DNA from: Chitinophaga lutea
GTDB taxonomy: Bacteria; Bacteroidota; Bacteroidia; Chitinophagales; Chitinophagaceae
Reading direction: 5' to 3'
NCBI RefSeq assembly: GCF_003813775.1
Contig: NZ_RPDH01000002.1
Location: 434,001-498,000 of the forward strand
DNA: 64,000 nucleotides
Numbering within the stretch: the first letter of the stretch is position 1; each line of letters begins with the position of its first letter. Made by a program: the position numbers and the translations under genes. The notes under the pieces were generated by a model that was not told the origin of the DNA, searched no databases, and worked only from the letters and a program-made list of their open reading frames with translations. This document shows, one piece after another, positions 1-8,418 of this stretch.

Positions 1-1199
1 TGATTGACGGTATGGTCGGCCGGTTTGGCGTCGTCCAGCTCGATGCCGAAAGTAGGCAGGCGGGGAATGGTCACTTCAGGGTTGTAGAGGATGTTGATCG
101 GGAAGTTCGACAACACGCCGCCGTCCACGAACCGTACGGCGGTAGGGATATCGGCCGGCTCCATCAGCAGATGGTTGCGCCAGTGCGTCTGGATAATGGG
201 CAGGTGCCGCGGAATGTTGCGGATGATGTGCGATTCAAAAAAGATCGGGATGCTCATCGACGCCCGGACGAACTCTGCGGGGTGCAGTTCGTGCTGGTGC
301 TCGCGGAAGAGGTTCCACATTTTCGGGAACTCGATCTTGTTCTGCGTGATGATGTCCGACGTGATGAGGGTGATATCCGGCCTGAGGCCTTTGGTAGGGT
401 CGTCGCCCAGGCTGCGGTCGGTTTGCACGTTACGGATATGCAGGCCTTCCGGCACCTGTCCGGATACGCGTTCGAGGTCACCGATCGTTTCGACGCCGTT
501 CTCCCGCATGATCATCTTGATCCATTCGGTGAAGTTATTACCCGGGTTCACGCCGAAGCCGCGGTTCTTGAGGCGCTGCAGCAGGTAGGTGCCATAACCC
601 GCCGCCAGCCCGAGCCCCAGCAGCACCATGCCCGTGAGAATGTACGATACCAGCGCGATGCCGTTGAACAACGGGTAGTGATGGCGCAGGCCGGTGCTGA
701 CGATGTCTGTCAGTATGAGCACCACCAGGGTGATGGCCAGCCTGCGCACGCCGTTTTTAATGCGGCCGGCGAAGTTTTCCGTTTTGATCACCCATTTGAT
801 GAGCCGCTGCGCGAAAGGATGGCCGTCCACGAAATCAAAAAAGGGTTTCTCGCACAGGTATTGGAGGATGCGTTCGGATTTGGTGCGGTTCCCGGCTTTG
901 TCTTCCTTCACCACAGACAGCAGCGTGGTATTGATGGCGCCCGCGCTGGTGCCGGCGAGGCGCATGAAACGGATGCCGGCCTTTTCGAGGATGTAGGTAT
1001 ACCCGACGAGGGCGACGCCCAGCACGCCGCCGCCTTCCTGCACGAGGTGCACGTATTGATGCCCGTCTTTATCGAGGGTGTCTGATACAACAAGGTCCCG
1101 GTAATTTTCGCCGAACCGGTTTTTCAATGCGTGTAATACGGCGGTCACTTCAGGCGCTTCCGTAAAGAATTCCGGCGCCAGGGTCTGATTCGAAGGCAT
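1..1199 (-). CDS. Patatin-like phospholipase family protein with transmembrane insert (C-terminus cut by window edge)
   Basis: Read from the reverse strand starting at the ATG at 1199; about 399 codons are present and the frame is open at the left edge. The patatin hydrolase signature is complete: oxyanion-hole glycines (EGGGVLG, about residues 55-61), nucleophile elbow GTSAG with Ser near residue 85, and the catalytic Asp in DGG near residue 360. Patatins are Ser-Asp dyad lipid acyl hydrolases. Between the two catalytic motifs lie two hydrophobic stretches (about residues 153-172 and 181-205) that look like membrane helices, so the enzyme is probably membrane anchored. Substrate unknown. It shares strand with the downstream HAD gene's neighbours but is separated from them by about 70 bp and is transcribed away from the window. 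Confidence 0.85.
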   Translation of the reverse strand, partial: MPSNQTLAPEFFTEAPEVTAVLHALKNRFGENYRDLVVSDTLDKDGHQYVHLVQEGGGVLGVALVGYTYILEKAGIRFMRLAGTSAGAINTTLLSVVKEDKAGNRTKSERILQYLCEKPFFDFVDGHPFAQRLIKWVIKTENFAGRIKNGVRRLAITLVVLILTDIVSTGLRHHYPLFNGIALVSYILTGMVLLGLGLAAGYGTYLLQRLKNRGFGVNPGNNFTEWIKMIMRENGVETIGDLERVSGQVPEGLHIRNVQTDRSLGDDPTKGLRPDITLITSDIITQNKIEFPKMWNLFREHQHELHPAEFVRASMSIPIFFESHIIRNIPRHLPIIQTHWRNHLLMEPADIPTAVRFVDGGVLSNFPINILYNPEVTIPRLPTFGIELDDAKPADHTVN

Positions 1200-1268
1200 G
1201 TAGCAGTATTTGGGGGTATTAACAGATACTGCTCAATTTACAACATACGCCCGGTAAATGCAACGGCT

Positions 1269-1862
1269 TTATTCGAAGGCCCTGTAAGCCTTGTGCTGCG
1301 CCAGCGCGAGCATTTCCTTGTCGCCGCTGCTGTCGCCGTAGGCGTAGATGGTGTGGAACGTGGTGAGATGCACGGCTTCTTTGATGCGGCATACTTTTTC
1401 GTCGCCGTTGCAGTTGCGGCCGTGGAGCAGGCCGGTGATGCGCCCGTCGTTCACCGCCAGCCGGGAGCCCAGGCAGGGGATGCCGAGGGAATTGCTCCAG
1501 GGGGCCACCCAGTTTTCGGCGGAGGCGGTCACGATGTATACAATGTGGCCTTCGGCTTTGTGCCAGGCCAGTGCGTTCAGTGCTTTGGGCCGCAGCAGGG
1601 CGGGGAGGCGCTCACGGCAGAAGGCGGTGCATTGGCGCTGGAATTCGTCGTGCGGCGTGTTGCGGAAAAAGAACGTCAGCACGATCTCTTTCATGCGCTG
1701 GTTCGAAATCGCCTTGAGCTTGAACAGCACCAGCAGGGGCGACAGCACGGCCATGCCGGCATACAGCGCAGTGGCGCCTTTCTGGAACCGGATGATTTCG
1801 AAAAGGGTGTCTTTCCGGGTGATGGTACCATCGAAGTCGAAAAAAGCGATGACGTTTTTCAA
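1269..1862 (-). CDS. HAD-IB family phosphatase
   Basis: A 197-residue HAD-superfamily protein. Motif I is DFDGTIT (Asp9 nucleophile, Asp11), and the acidic motif IV is GDSSGD near residue 174, the arrangement of subfamily IB (SerB-like) phosphatases. The start codon overlaps the end of the upstream SDR gene by 4 bp (ATGA), so the two are translationally coupled. In this three-gene unit (UbiA, SDR, HAD) a plausible job is removing the 5-phosphate from polyprenyl-phosphoryl-5-phosphoribose, the step between UbiA and the DprE reductase pair in arabinan-precursor synthesis. That role is inferred from context only; the family has many substrates. Confidence 0.85.
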   Translation of the reverse strand: MKNVIAFFDFDGTITRKDTLFEIIRFQKGATALYAGMAVLSPLLVLFKLKAISNQRMKEIVLTFFFRNTPHDEFQRQCTAFCRERLPALLRPKALNALAWHKAEGHIVYIVTASAENWVAPWSNSLGIPCLGSRLAVNDGRITGLLHGRNCNGDEKVCRIKEAVHLTTFHTIYAYGDSSGDKEMLALAQHKAYRAFE

Positions 1863-2593
1863 AGCTTCAGCTTTTTAAAGATGAACTCGGGGATGCTTTT
1901 GATGATGAGCATGATATACCGCCAGAACCAGCGGGTATAGATCACGTTCTTTTTGGCGTCCGCGGCGTTAAATATGTCATCGGCCACCTGCTCCGGTTTG
2001 GCGGTGAGCAGGGGAGGAAGGGTAAGGTTTTCCGTCATGCGCGTATACACAAAACCCGGCTGCACGCTCATCACATGCACACCTGCATGAAACAGGCGGT
2101 TGCGGAGCCCGCTCAGGTAAGCGGTGAAACCGGCTTTGGCGCTGCCGTACAGGTAGTTGCTCATACGGCCGCGCTCACCGGCCACGGAACTGATGCCGAT
2201 GATGGTACCGCTATTGTGGGCGGCCATTTCTTCCGCCACAATGTTCAGGATGGAAACGGCGCCGGTATAGTTCGTGTGGAGGATGCGCGCGGCTTCGTCC
2301 CAATTGCGCTGCCCTTCTTCCTGGTTGCCCAGGTAGCCGAACACACAAACGACAATCATGGGTTTGATGGGGAGCGACTGGTAAAAGGCGGCATGGCTGT
2401 CGAAGTCCAGTGCGTCGAAGGCATGGGTGCTGACCGGCACGTCGTACCGGATCTGAAGGTCGTGCTGCAGGGCCTGCAATTCTTCCGGCCGGCGGGCCGC
2501 CAGCTGGATGGCATATCTGCCCTGTGCGTATTTCCGGGCAATGGCCACGGCCATATCCGACCCGGCACCAAGAATCAAAACGGTAGATGTCAT
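1859..2593 (-). CDS. SDR-family oxidoreductase, DprE2-like
   Basis: A 244-residue short-chain dehydrogenase. The N-terminal Rossmann motif is GAGSDMAVAIA, and the catalytic Ser (ISSVAGERG) and YxxxK (YGSAK) are present. The overall pattern resembles decaprenylphospho-erythro-pentofuranosid-2-ulose 2-reductase (DprE2), which with the FAD oxidase DprE1 epimerises decaprenyl-phosphoryl-ribose to the arabinose form. The ATG follows directly on the stop codon of the UbiA gene (TAG-ATG, no spacer), and its own stop overlaps the HAD gene. No DprE1 homologue is present in the window, so the partner must be elsewhere or the pathway differs. The SDR assignment is firm; DprE2-like is inferred from likeness plus neighbour. 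Confidence 0.85.
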   Translation of the reverse strand: MTSTVLILGAGSDMAVAIARKYAQGRYAIQLAARRPEELQALQHDLQIRYDVPVSTHAFDALDFDSHAAFYQSLPIKPMIVVCVFGYLGNQEEGQRNWDEAARILHTNYTGAVSILNIVAEEMAAHNSGTIIGISSVAGERGRMSNYLYGSAKAGFTAYLSGLRNRLFHAGVHVMSVQPGFVYTRMTENLTLPPLLTAKPEQVADDIFNAADAKKNVIYTRWFWRYIMLIIKSIPEFIFKKLKL

Positions 2594-3490
2594 CTATTCA
2601 AAAAATACTTTGTTCGTCGGTAAATAAATAATCAGGTAAAAACTCAGTATCCACAGGAGAATGGTCAATTGGATGAAGCGGTCTTTGTACAGGATCTTCG
2701 TAGGGGAACCGGTATCGTTCTCTACGTAAGCGATCTGCAAGTATCGCATTAATCCGGCAATTACGAAAATACTGGTGTAATAAAGGCGGTAGGTTTTAAA
2801 GCGGTCCATGGTGGCGGGAGCCATGGTATACATGATATACGCCACGATGATCACCGCGGATACGACGGCCAGCGAGATGTTGAGAAAATCCATGTTATAC
2901 CCTTCCGAAGCCTTGCGCATGTCGCGGCCGGAAGCCAGCTTCAGCACGATGTCGTCGCGCCGTTTGGCCAGCGCCATAAACAGGGCGAGCAGGAATACCA
3001 TGAGCATCAGCCATTCCGACACGCCGATCTCGGAGGCGGCGCCGCCGGCTTTTACGCGCAGCACGAATCCCGCGGATAAAATGAATACGTCCAGTATTGA
3101 AATATTCTTCAGGCCGAAGGAGTAGGCGAGGTTTAAAATAAAGTAGAGACCGAGGATGAACGCGAACTTGGCGTCGATGAACCATGCTCCGGTGAAGCCG
3201 GCGGCCACGAGCGCTACAAACAAGGCAAGGGCGGCGTTTTTCGATACGGCGCCGGAGGCCAGGGGGCGTTTGGATTTCTCCGGGTGGGCCCTGTCCGCTT
3301 CGATATCGCGGTAGTCGTTGATGATATAGATACTGCTGGCCACGAGGCAGCAGCAGATGAAAGCGCCTGCGAGAACGAGCAGTTTGTCAACATTAAAAAT
3401 CTGGCCGGCAAAAAACAGCGGAATGAACAGGAATAAATTCTTGGCCCAGTGTTTTGGCCGTAAGAGTTTCAGATATTGCAAGGGGATCAA
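2594..3490 (-). CDS. Polyprenyl-phosphate phosphoribosyltransferase (UbiA superfamily)
   Basis: A 298-residue integral membrane protein with about nine hydrophobic helices. The N-terminus (LLRPKHWAKN) and the NDYRDIEADRAHP motif are typical of decaprenyl-phosphate phosphoribosyltransferases (Rv3806c type), which transfer 5-phosphoribose from PRPP to a polyprenyl phosphate at the inner membrane. The second Asp-rich segment appears as KRRDD. Translation starts at TTG 3490; there is no in-frame ATG early enough. It is first in a three-gene unit with the DprE2-like SDR and the HAD phosphatase. Lipid-linked pentose supply for a cell-surface glycan is the likely output. Confidence 0.87.
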   Translation of the reverse strand: MIPLQYLKLLRPKHWAKNLFLFIPLFFAGQIFNVDKLLVLAGAFICCCLVASSIYIINDYRDIEADRAHPEKSKRPLASGAVSKNAALALFVALVAAGFTGAWFIDAKFAFILGLYFILNLAYSFGLKNISILDVFILSAGFVLRVKAGGAASEIGVSEWLMLMVFLLALFMALAKRRDDIVLKLASGRDMRKASEGYNMDFLNISLAVVSAVIIVAYIMYTMAPATMDRFKTYRLYYTSIFVIAGLMRYLQIAYVENDTGSPTKILYKDRFIQLTILLWILSFYLIIYLPTNKVFFE

Positions 3491-3534
3491 ACTTTATTGC
3501 GAAGCAAGTTACAATGAATCTGAGGATTTGTCGC

Positions 3535-3542
3535 TATTTTTG
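3535..3542 (+). promoter_or_regulatory. -7 box upstream of GT-C-like gene
   Basis: TATTTTTG matches the Bacteroidota -7 consensus TAnnTTTG, 47 bp before the ATG at 3590. The same intergenic DNA must also hold the promoter of the divergent ubiA-type gene. Confidence 0.5.
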
Positions 3543-3589
3543 CCTTCTTTAAATAGATAATTAGCATTATTTGTAAATCGCCCCTGGTC

Positions 3590-5209
3590 ATGACTGATCC
3601 CTTTTTGACACCGCGCAGAGCCACACTGATTGAAAGCATTCTGATTATCGGCCTCGCCCTTGTACCGTTATTCGCCACGTTCCCTTACCGCGTAAACATC
3701 TTTCTGTCGTGGGAAGGCGCCTACCGCCTGTCTGAAGGGCAGGTGCCGTACCGCGACTTCGGCACGCCGCTGGGCTTCGGTTACTGGCTGATGCCGGCGC
3801 TGTTTTTCAAGCTCTTCGGCCCTTACCTGGCCTCGCTCATCAAAGCGCAGGTGCTGCTCAATATCATCGGCGGTTTTTCTTTCCGGTCCATTCTCAGGAG
3901 TGTAGGCGTACCCGTGGGGGTTCGGGTGCTGGCGGTGCTGGTGTTCGTACTGTCGTACGCGTTCCCGAACTTCTGGCCCTGGTACAACAATACGGTGATC
4001 ATCTATCAGTTCGCAGGCCTCGCCTTACTGCTGATTGCCCTGCAGGGCGGCAAATGGCGCTGGCCGGCACTGTTCGGCGCCGCCTTTTTCACGTTCCTGA
4101 GCTTTTTCACCAAACAGGACGGCGGCGGCCTGGCGCTGCTGCTGGCGCTGGCCCTGCTCGGGTATCACAGCATCCGTGAAAAACGCTGGCATGAACTGGC
4201 GGGTTTCATAGGTTTTTATACCGTGGTGGCGCTGGCTTTCATCCTGCCTTTCGTGCCGCACGGGTTCGGATACTGGTTCAACCACGGGCAACCGCCGCAC
4301 AACTCCCGTTTGTCCGTCAAGGATTTTGTGGATGAGTTCCTCGTAATGTCCCAGTGGCTGAAGTTTTACCTCGTGCTGATCGTGCTGCTGCTCGTGCCTT
4401 CGCTCCGTCATTTCAAAACCCTCTGGGCCGACAAACAGCAGATGCTGTTCATCCTCGTTACCATCGGCATCCTGGTGGAAGCCGCCCTGTTCCAGGTAAC
4501 GAGTTATACGCCGCCGGACAACAACATCTTTTTCCATGCATTCGCCTTTGCCTTTATTTTCACCCGGCTGGGGCAACTGCTGCAAATCCGCACCGAAGCC
4601 CTCAAACCTTTTATCGGCGGTGCTTTGCTGGTGGCTTTATGGTGGTCCGGCGCGTTTTACAAGTACGTGGACCGTATCATCAGCCGCCTGCTGCCGCCGC
4701 CCGCCGAAACCGTGAAAGGCGGGGAGAACGTCGTTTCGCGCAACAACTTTCTGCTGAATACCGATACCACCGACGTACCCACGTCCGAATGGGTATTTTC
4801 CAGCCTCCCCGAGTTCAAAAAAATCTACATGCCCCCGTCTACCGTACAGGGCATCGACCGGCTGATGGCGCTGCCCGAAGTGAAAACGAAAGGGAAGGAG
4901 CTGCACGTGCTGAACCTCACCGAACTGACGCCGCTCAAACATGCGATCGGGTACCGGGACGAGACCGGCCACAACATTCCGCTCTGGCATCACCTCGGCG
5001 TGGGCATGTTCAATAAACAACTGGCCGAATACAAAAACCGCATCGCCCGCAGGGAATACGACATCGTGCTGTATGAATATGCGCCCACGCTCAATAACTT
5101 CTTCCCGTTCGCCCTCCGCGACGACCTGAAGCAGCACTACCGGCAGGTAGACAGCTTCCTGGCGCCCCGCCGGCCCACGAATGCCACCATCGAGGTGTAT
5201 ATGAAGTAA
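3590..5209 (+). CDS. GT-C-fold membrane glycosyltransferase-like protein
   Basis: A 539-residue protein with an N-terminal helix, then a loop containing WEGAYRLSEGQVPYRDF, followed by about nine more membrane helices and a soluble C-terminal domain of about 170 residues. An acidic residue in the first large periplasmic loop and the GQVPYRD pattern are hallmarks of GT39/PMT-like GT-C transferases, which use polyprenyl-phosphate sugars on the outer face of the inner membrane. It is transcribed divergently from the UbiA-SDR-HAD unit, so it is a reasonable candidate for the enzyme consuming the lipid-linked pentose. Acceptor and donor are unknown; exact family not certain. Confidence 0.7.
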   Translation: MTDPFLTPRRATLIESILIIGLALVPLFATFPYRVNIFLSWEGAYRLSEGQVPYRDFGTPLGFGYWLMPALFFKLFGPYLASLIKAQVLLNIIGGFSFRSILRSVGVPVGVRVLAVLVFVLSYAFPNFWPWYNNTVIIYQFAGLALLLIALQGGKWRWPALFGAAFFTFLSFFTKQDGGGLALLLALALLGYHSIREKRWHELAGFIGFYTVVALAFILPFVPHGFGYWFNHGQPPHNSRLSVKDFVDEFLVMSQWLKFYLVLIVLLLVPSLRHFKTLWADKQQMLFILVTIGILVEAALFQVTSYTPPDNNIFFHAFAFAFIFTRLGQLLQIRTEALKPFIGGALLVALWWSGAFYKYVDRIISRLLPPPAETVKGGENVVSRNNFLLNTDTTDVPTSEWVFSSLPEFKKIYMPPSTVQGIDRLMALPEVKTKGKELHVLNLTELTPLKHAIGYRDETGHNIPLWHHLGVGMFNKQLAEYKNRIARREYDIVLYEYAPTLNNFFPFALRDDLKQHYRQVDSFLAPRRPTNATIEVYMK

Positions 5210-5261
5210 AAAGCGATTACCTTGCGGCTCTTTGAATGTTCGCAAACCGCAAGACGAGACC

Positions 5262-6170
5262 ATGCATCGCAGCACTAACAAATCGACGCTCATCCTGGCC
5301 CTGGGCCTGGTGTACATATTATGGGGCTCCACGTTCCTGGGCATGAAAATCGGCGCCGAAGTGCTCCCGCCGTTCCTGCTCACCACGCTCCGGTTCATCC
5401 TGGCCGGCAGTCTGATGCTGGCCATCGGGTTCTGGAAAGACCGGGAGATGCCCACGCCCCGGCAATGGCTGAACGCCGCCATTGTGGGCGTGCTGCTTAT
5501 CGGCATCGGCAACTCCACCGTGGCGCTGGCCGTTACGGTGATGCCGTCGGGCATGGTGGCCCTGTTCATTGCCGCGCTGCCGGCCTGGTTCATTACGCTC
5601 GACTGGGCGTTTTTCAGTAAAAAGAAACCCAAGGCGCTCACCGCCTGGGGCCTGTTCCTCGGTTTCGCCGGGCTGTTTTATATTTTCGACCCTTTCCACC
5701 TCTTCACGGCCGGCTCCGCCGCCACGCGGAACATTCCCCTCTGGCCCATTCCGTTGCTGACGCTCGGCTCCATCGCCTGGTCCCTCGGCTCGCTGCTGTC
5801 GCCGCGCATGGACATGCCCAAACAGATGACCGCCTCCGGCATCCAGATGCTGGCCGGCATGGTGGTGTGCCTGATCATGAGCCTGAGCCTCGAGTTGAAA
5901 GACTGGGACAAGTTTTACGAGATGACCACCCGTACCTGGGGCGCCATCGTATACCTGGTGCTGTTCGGCTCACTGGTGGGCTTCACGGCGTACAGCTGGC
6001 TGGTGAACAATGCCCCGCCTCAGCTGACGGCCACCTATGCCTATGTGAACCCCGTCGTGGCCATTTTCCTCGGCTGGCTCATCCTCGACGAAAAACTCAG
6101 CATACAGTCGTTTATCGGCTCCGCGATCGTGATTGCGGGAGTGGTGCTGATGACGTTGAAAAAGAAGTAA
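5262..6170 (+). CDS. EamA/DMT-superfamily transporter
   Basis: About 302 residues with ten hydrophobic helices arranged as two EamA repeats. The first helix carries the typical YILWGSTFLGMKIG and the second repeat ends in YVNPVVAIFLGWLILDE, the diagnostic EamA signature. Members export amino acids, sugars or other metabolites; substrate not predictable. The frame is open from a TTG at 5232, but the ATG at 5262 begins right before the first membrane helix and is preferred. It lies 50 bp after the GT-C-like gene, on the same strand, so it may share its transcript. Confidence 0.88.
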   Translation: MHRSTNKSTLILALGLVYILWGSTFLGMKIGAEVLPPFLLTTLRFILAGSLMLAIGFWKDREMPTPRQWLNAAIVGVLLIGIGNSTVALAVTVMPSGMVALFIAALPAWFITLDWAFFSKKKPKALTAWGLFLGFAGLFYIFDPFHLFTAGSAATRNIPLWPIPLLTLGSIAWSLGSLLSPRMDMPKQMTASGIQMLAGMVVCLIMSLSLELKDWDKFYEMTTRTWGAIVYLVLFGSLVGFTAYSWLVNNAPPQLTATYAYVNPVVAIFLGWLILDEKLSIQSFIGSAIVIAGVVLMTLKKK

Positions 6171-6180
6171 TGGTAACGGC

Positions 6181-6825
6181 TCACTTCGTCAGTTCCACCT
6201 CGAATTTTACGATGGCAGTGTCCTGCAGCAGGCGGTTGTTCATCTCGTCCATTTTTTCCATGGTGCCCGTCAGCTCGTATTTCCCTTCGAGCATGCCCGC
6301 TTCGCAGCGCGTGGTGGAGATGTTTTTGATGGTCAGCTGGTAATCCCGGAACAGCCGTTCCAGTGTTTCCGTGGTCAGGTTGGCTTCCTGGTAGCGGATG
6401 GCGTAGTATTTCCGGTCGCGGCGGCGGTTGATGATGTCTTCGACGAACGACAGGCCCCATAAAATCAGCAGGGTAATGATCACGGTGCCCCAGGCCAGCC
6501 CGTAGGCGCCGATGCCGATGGCCATGCCGATGGCGGCGGAGATCCAGATGGTGGCGGCGGTGGTGATACCGTCTACCGTAAATCCGCCCCGGAAAATCAC
6601 CCCGGCGCCGATGAAACCCACGCCGGTGAGGATATTGGAGGCTACACGGTCGCCCGTGGTGCCGGGCATATGGCTCCCCACGATGGTGAAAAGCGTGGAG
6701 CTGACGCAGATGATGGCGATGGTGCGGATACCCGCCGCCTTGCGCCGCATTTCCCTTTCGAACCCGAGCAGGCAACCCGCCGCCATGGCCGCCAGCAGGC
6801 GGGAGAGCATTATTTCATCGAACAT
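6181..6825 (-). CDS. MgtC/SapB family membrane protein
   Basis: A 214-residue protein. The N-terminal half is the conserved MgtC membrane domain: LLGFEREMRRKAAGIRT, VASNILTGVGFIGAG and TTAATIWISAAIG, about five helices. The C-terminal 75 residues form a soluble ACT-like domain. MgtC proteins modulate F1Fo ATPase and are linked to magnesium limitation and low pH survival in pathogens; in free-living Bacteroidota the role is less clear. It follows the Rof-like gene by 18 bp on the same strand and converges with the EamA gene, leaving only 10 bp between stops. Confidence 0.88.
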   Translation of the reverse strand: MFDEIMLSRLLAAMAAGCLLGFEREMRRKAAGIRTIAIICVSSTLFTIVGSHMPGTTGDRVASNILTGVGFIGAGVIFRGGFTVDGITTAATIWISAAIGMAIGIGAYGLAWGTVIITLLILWGLSFVEDIINRRRDRKYYAIRYQEANLTTETLERLFRDYQLTIKNISTTRCEAGMLEGKYELTGTMEKMDEMNNRLLQDTAIVKFEVELTK

Positions 6826-6843
6826 GTATGTCTCTTTTAATCA

Positions 6844-7098
6844 TTAACAAACACCCGGCAACGGGATACCGTTCACGGACAGGAGGCGGTCGAGCCGCAG
6901 CACCAGCCCGTTATCCAGCTGCAAATACTCTGCCTTGTTGAGGGTGTAGAGGTTGGTGATCCGGGCGGTTACTTCCTGCGGGTGGCCGTCTTCGTCGTGA
7001 AACGACAGTACGCAGAGGGTTTGCATGGTGGCCCAGGCCTCCAGGCGGTCGTAATAGTTACAATCGATCGGCTGATATTGCTTTTCCGGTGTTTCCAT
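6844..7098 (-). CDS. Rof-like Rho-binding antiterminator
   Basis: An 84-residue protein. The N-terminus YQPIDCNYYDRLEAWATM closely follows the Rof (YaeO) pattern YQPINCDDYDNLE, and the predicted small Sm-like beta fold continues with a segment ending in LRLDRLLSVNG. E. coli Rof binds the Rho hexamer and inhibits termination. It sits directly upstream of mgtC, an arrangement worth noting because mgtC leaders in enterobacteria are Rho-controlled. Homology is judged by eye; function is inferred. Confidence 0.7.
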   Translation of the reverse strand: METPEKQYQPIDCNYYDRLEAWATMQTLCVLSFHDEDGHPQEVTARITNLYTLNKAEYLQLDNGLVLRLDRLLSVNGIPLPGVC

Positions 7099-7131
7099 AA
7101 ATTTCAGTTTCTAAATTACATCGTGGTGGCC

Positions 7132-7139
7132 TATTTTTG
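7132..7139 (+). promoter_or_regulatory. -7 box upstream of purC
   Basis: TATTTTTG matches TAnnTTTG, 31 bp before the purC ATG; a TTT-rich -33 segment lies about 20 bp further upstream (near 7108). The leader is A-rich, typical of Bacteroidota ribosome entry without a strong Shine-Dalgarno. Confidence 0.55.
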
Positions 7140-7170
7140 CAGCACTGAAAAAAAATAAAAATAATCCGGC

Positions 7171-8100
7171 ATGTTAGAGTCTACATTTAAGTTTCCCAAC
7201 CAGACCGCTTTTTATAAAGGCAAAGTACGGGATGTGTACACCATTGAAGACAAATGGATGGTGATGTTCGTCAGCGACCGCATTTCTGCATTCGACGTGG
7301 TATTACCCCGTCCGATCCCTTATAAGGGCCAGGTATTGAACCAGATTGCGGCCATTATGCTGGATGCCACCAAAGACATTGTGCCCAACTGGGTAAAATC
7401 CGTTCCCCTGCCCAGCGCCACGGTAGGCCTGAAGTGCGAAACCTTTCCCGTGGAAATGGTGGTGCGCGGCAACCTGACCGGCCACGCCTGGCGTACGTAC
7501 AAGAGCGGCAAACGCGAGCTGTGCGGCGTAACGATGCCCGAAGGGCTGAAAGAGAACGATTTTTTCGCGTCTCCCATCATTACCCCCACCACCAAAGCTC
7601 ATGAAGGGCACGACGAGGATATTTCCCGTGAGGAGATCATCGCCCAGGGCCTGGTGAGCAAAGAAGATTACGAAAAACTCGAAAAATACACCCTGGCGCT
7701 GTTCGAGCGCGGCCGTGAACTGGCAGCCAAACGCGGCCTGATCCTGGTAGACACCAAGTACGAGTTCGGTAAAATCGGCGATACCATTTACCTGATCGAC
7801 GAAATCCACACCCCGGACTCCAGCCGTTATTTTTACGCCGAAGGGTACGAAGCCAAACAGAAAGCCGGCGAGCCGCAAAAGCAGCTGAGCAAGGAGTTCG
7901 TACGCGAATGGCTGATGGAAAACGGCTTCCAGGGCAAAGAAGGCCAGCAGGTGCCGGAAATGACCGACGCGTTCATCGAAAGCGTGAGCAACCGCTACAT
8001 CGAGCTGTTCGAGAACATCACCGGCCAGCAATTCAAGAAAGAAGACGTGACGCCGGCCGAAGCGGAACAAAAGATCATCGAAACGTTGAAAAGCCTGTAA
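7171..8100 (+). CDS. purC: Phosphoribosylaminoimidazole-succinocarboxamide synthase
   Basis: A 309-residue enzyme of purine biosynthesis that joins CAIR and aspartate with ATP hydrolysis to give SAICAR. Recognisable elements: N-terminal [14 protein letters not shown]-binding segment, [26 protein letters not shown], and the [12 protein letters not shown] signature. Its length matches the long eukaryote-like form (yeast Ade1) rather than the roughly 237-residue enterobacterial one. It has its own promoter and a strong terminator and is not in an operon. purB, the next enzyme in the pathway, is in this window at 55.7-57.0 kb. Confidence 0.97.
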   Translation: MLESTFKFPNQTAFYKGKVRDVYTIEDKWMVMFVSDRISAFDVVLPRPIPYKGQVLNQIAAIMLDATKDIVPNWVKSVPLPSATVGLKCETFPVEMVVRGNLTGHAWRTYKSGKRELCGVTMPEGLKENDFFASPIITPTTKAHEGHDEDISREEIIAQGLVSKEDYEKLEKYTLALFERGRELAAKRGLILVDTKYEFGKIGDTIYLIDEIHTPDSSRYFYAEGYEAKQKAGEPQKQLSKEFVREWLMENGFQGKEGQQVPEMTDAFIESVSNRYIELFENITGQQFKKEDVTPAEAEQKIIETLKSL

Positions 8101-8107
8101 TACGGAA

Positions 8108-8131
8108 GGAGCGGGAAACCGCTCCTTTTTT
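8108..8131 (+). terminator. Rho-independent terminator of purC
   Basis: A perfect 7-bp stem (GGAGCGG / CCGCTCC) with a GAAA loop followed by six T, starting 8 bp after the purC stop. Confidence 0.85.
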
Positions 8132-8143
8132 ATTTCCCATACC

Positions 8144-8330
8144 ATGAGCCGCCCGTGTAGGCGGCGAAGGCCATCCGATAACCTGGCTGCTGATGCTGGT
8201 TTGCCTGGCATTGGGTGTATGGCTGATTGCGGACCGCAAAAAGGCATCAAAAGTAGTACCTGCGGAAGCAGACCGTTTGGCCGTCATTTTCCGGCAACTC
8301 ATGAACCCGCCTTCCGGGCATGTCGGTTAA
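8144..8330 (+). pseudogene. Possible frameshifted small membrane protein remnant
   Basis: An ATG at 8144 (MSRPC) opens one frame, but the protein-like part lies in another frame between about 8167 and the TAA at 8328: a hydrophobic segment WLLMLVCLALGVWLIADRKK followed by a short charged tail. That frame has no ATG before its membrane segment and a TGA just upstream. A single indel around 8155 would join start and helix. Alternatively it is a roughly 50-residue microprotein using a weak start, or chance. No family recognised. Confidence 0.25.
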
Positions 8331-8404
8331 ACGCCCATTTTAGCTTTCCCCACATTCTGCCAACTTATTTGAACAGCGGTTGAACAAGCAAGCGCGGCAA
8401 TCGC

Positions 8405-8412
8405 TACATTTG
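8405..8412 (+). promoter_or_regulatory. -7 box upstream of the ABC exporter leader
   Basis: TACATTTG matches TAnnTTTG; a TTG lies 22 bp upstream at 8380. If used, transcription would start near 8418 and leave a 5' leader of about 145 nt before the exporter ATG. Confidence 0.45.
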
Positions 8413-8418
8413 TAAAGC

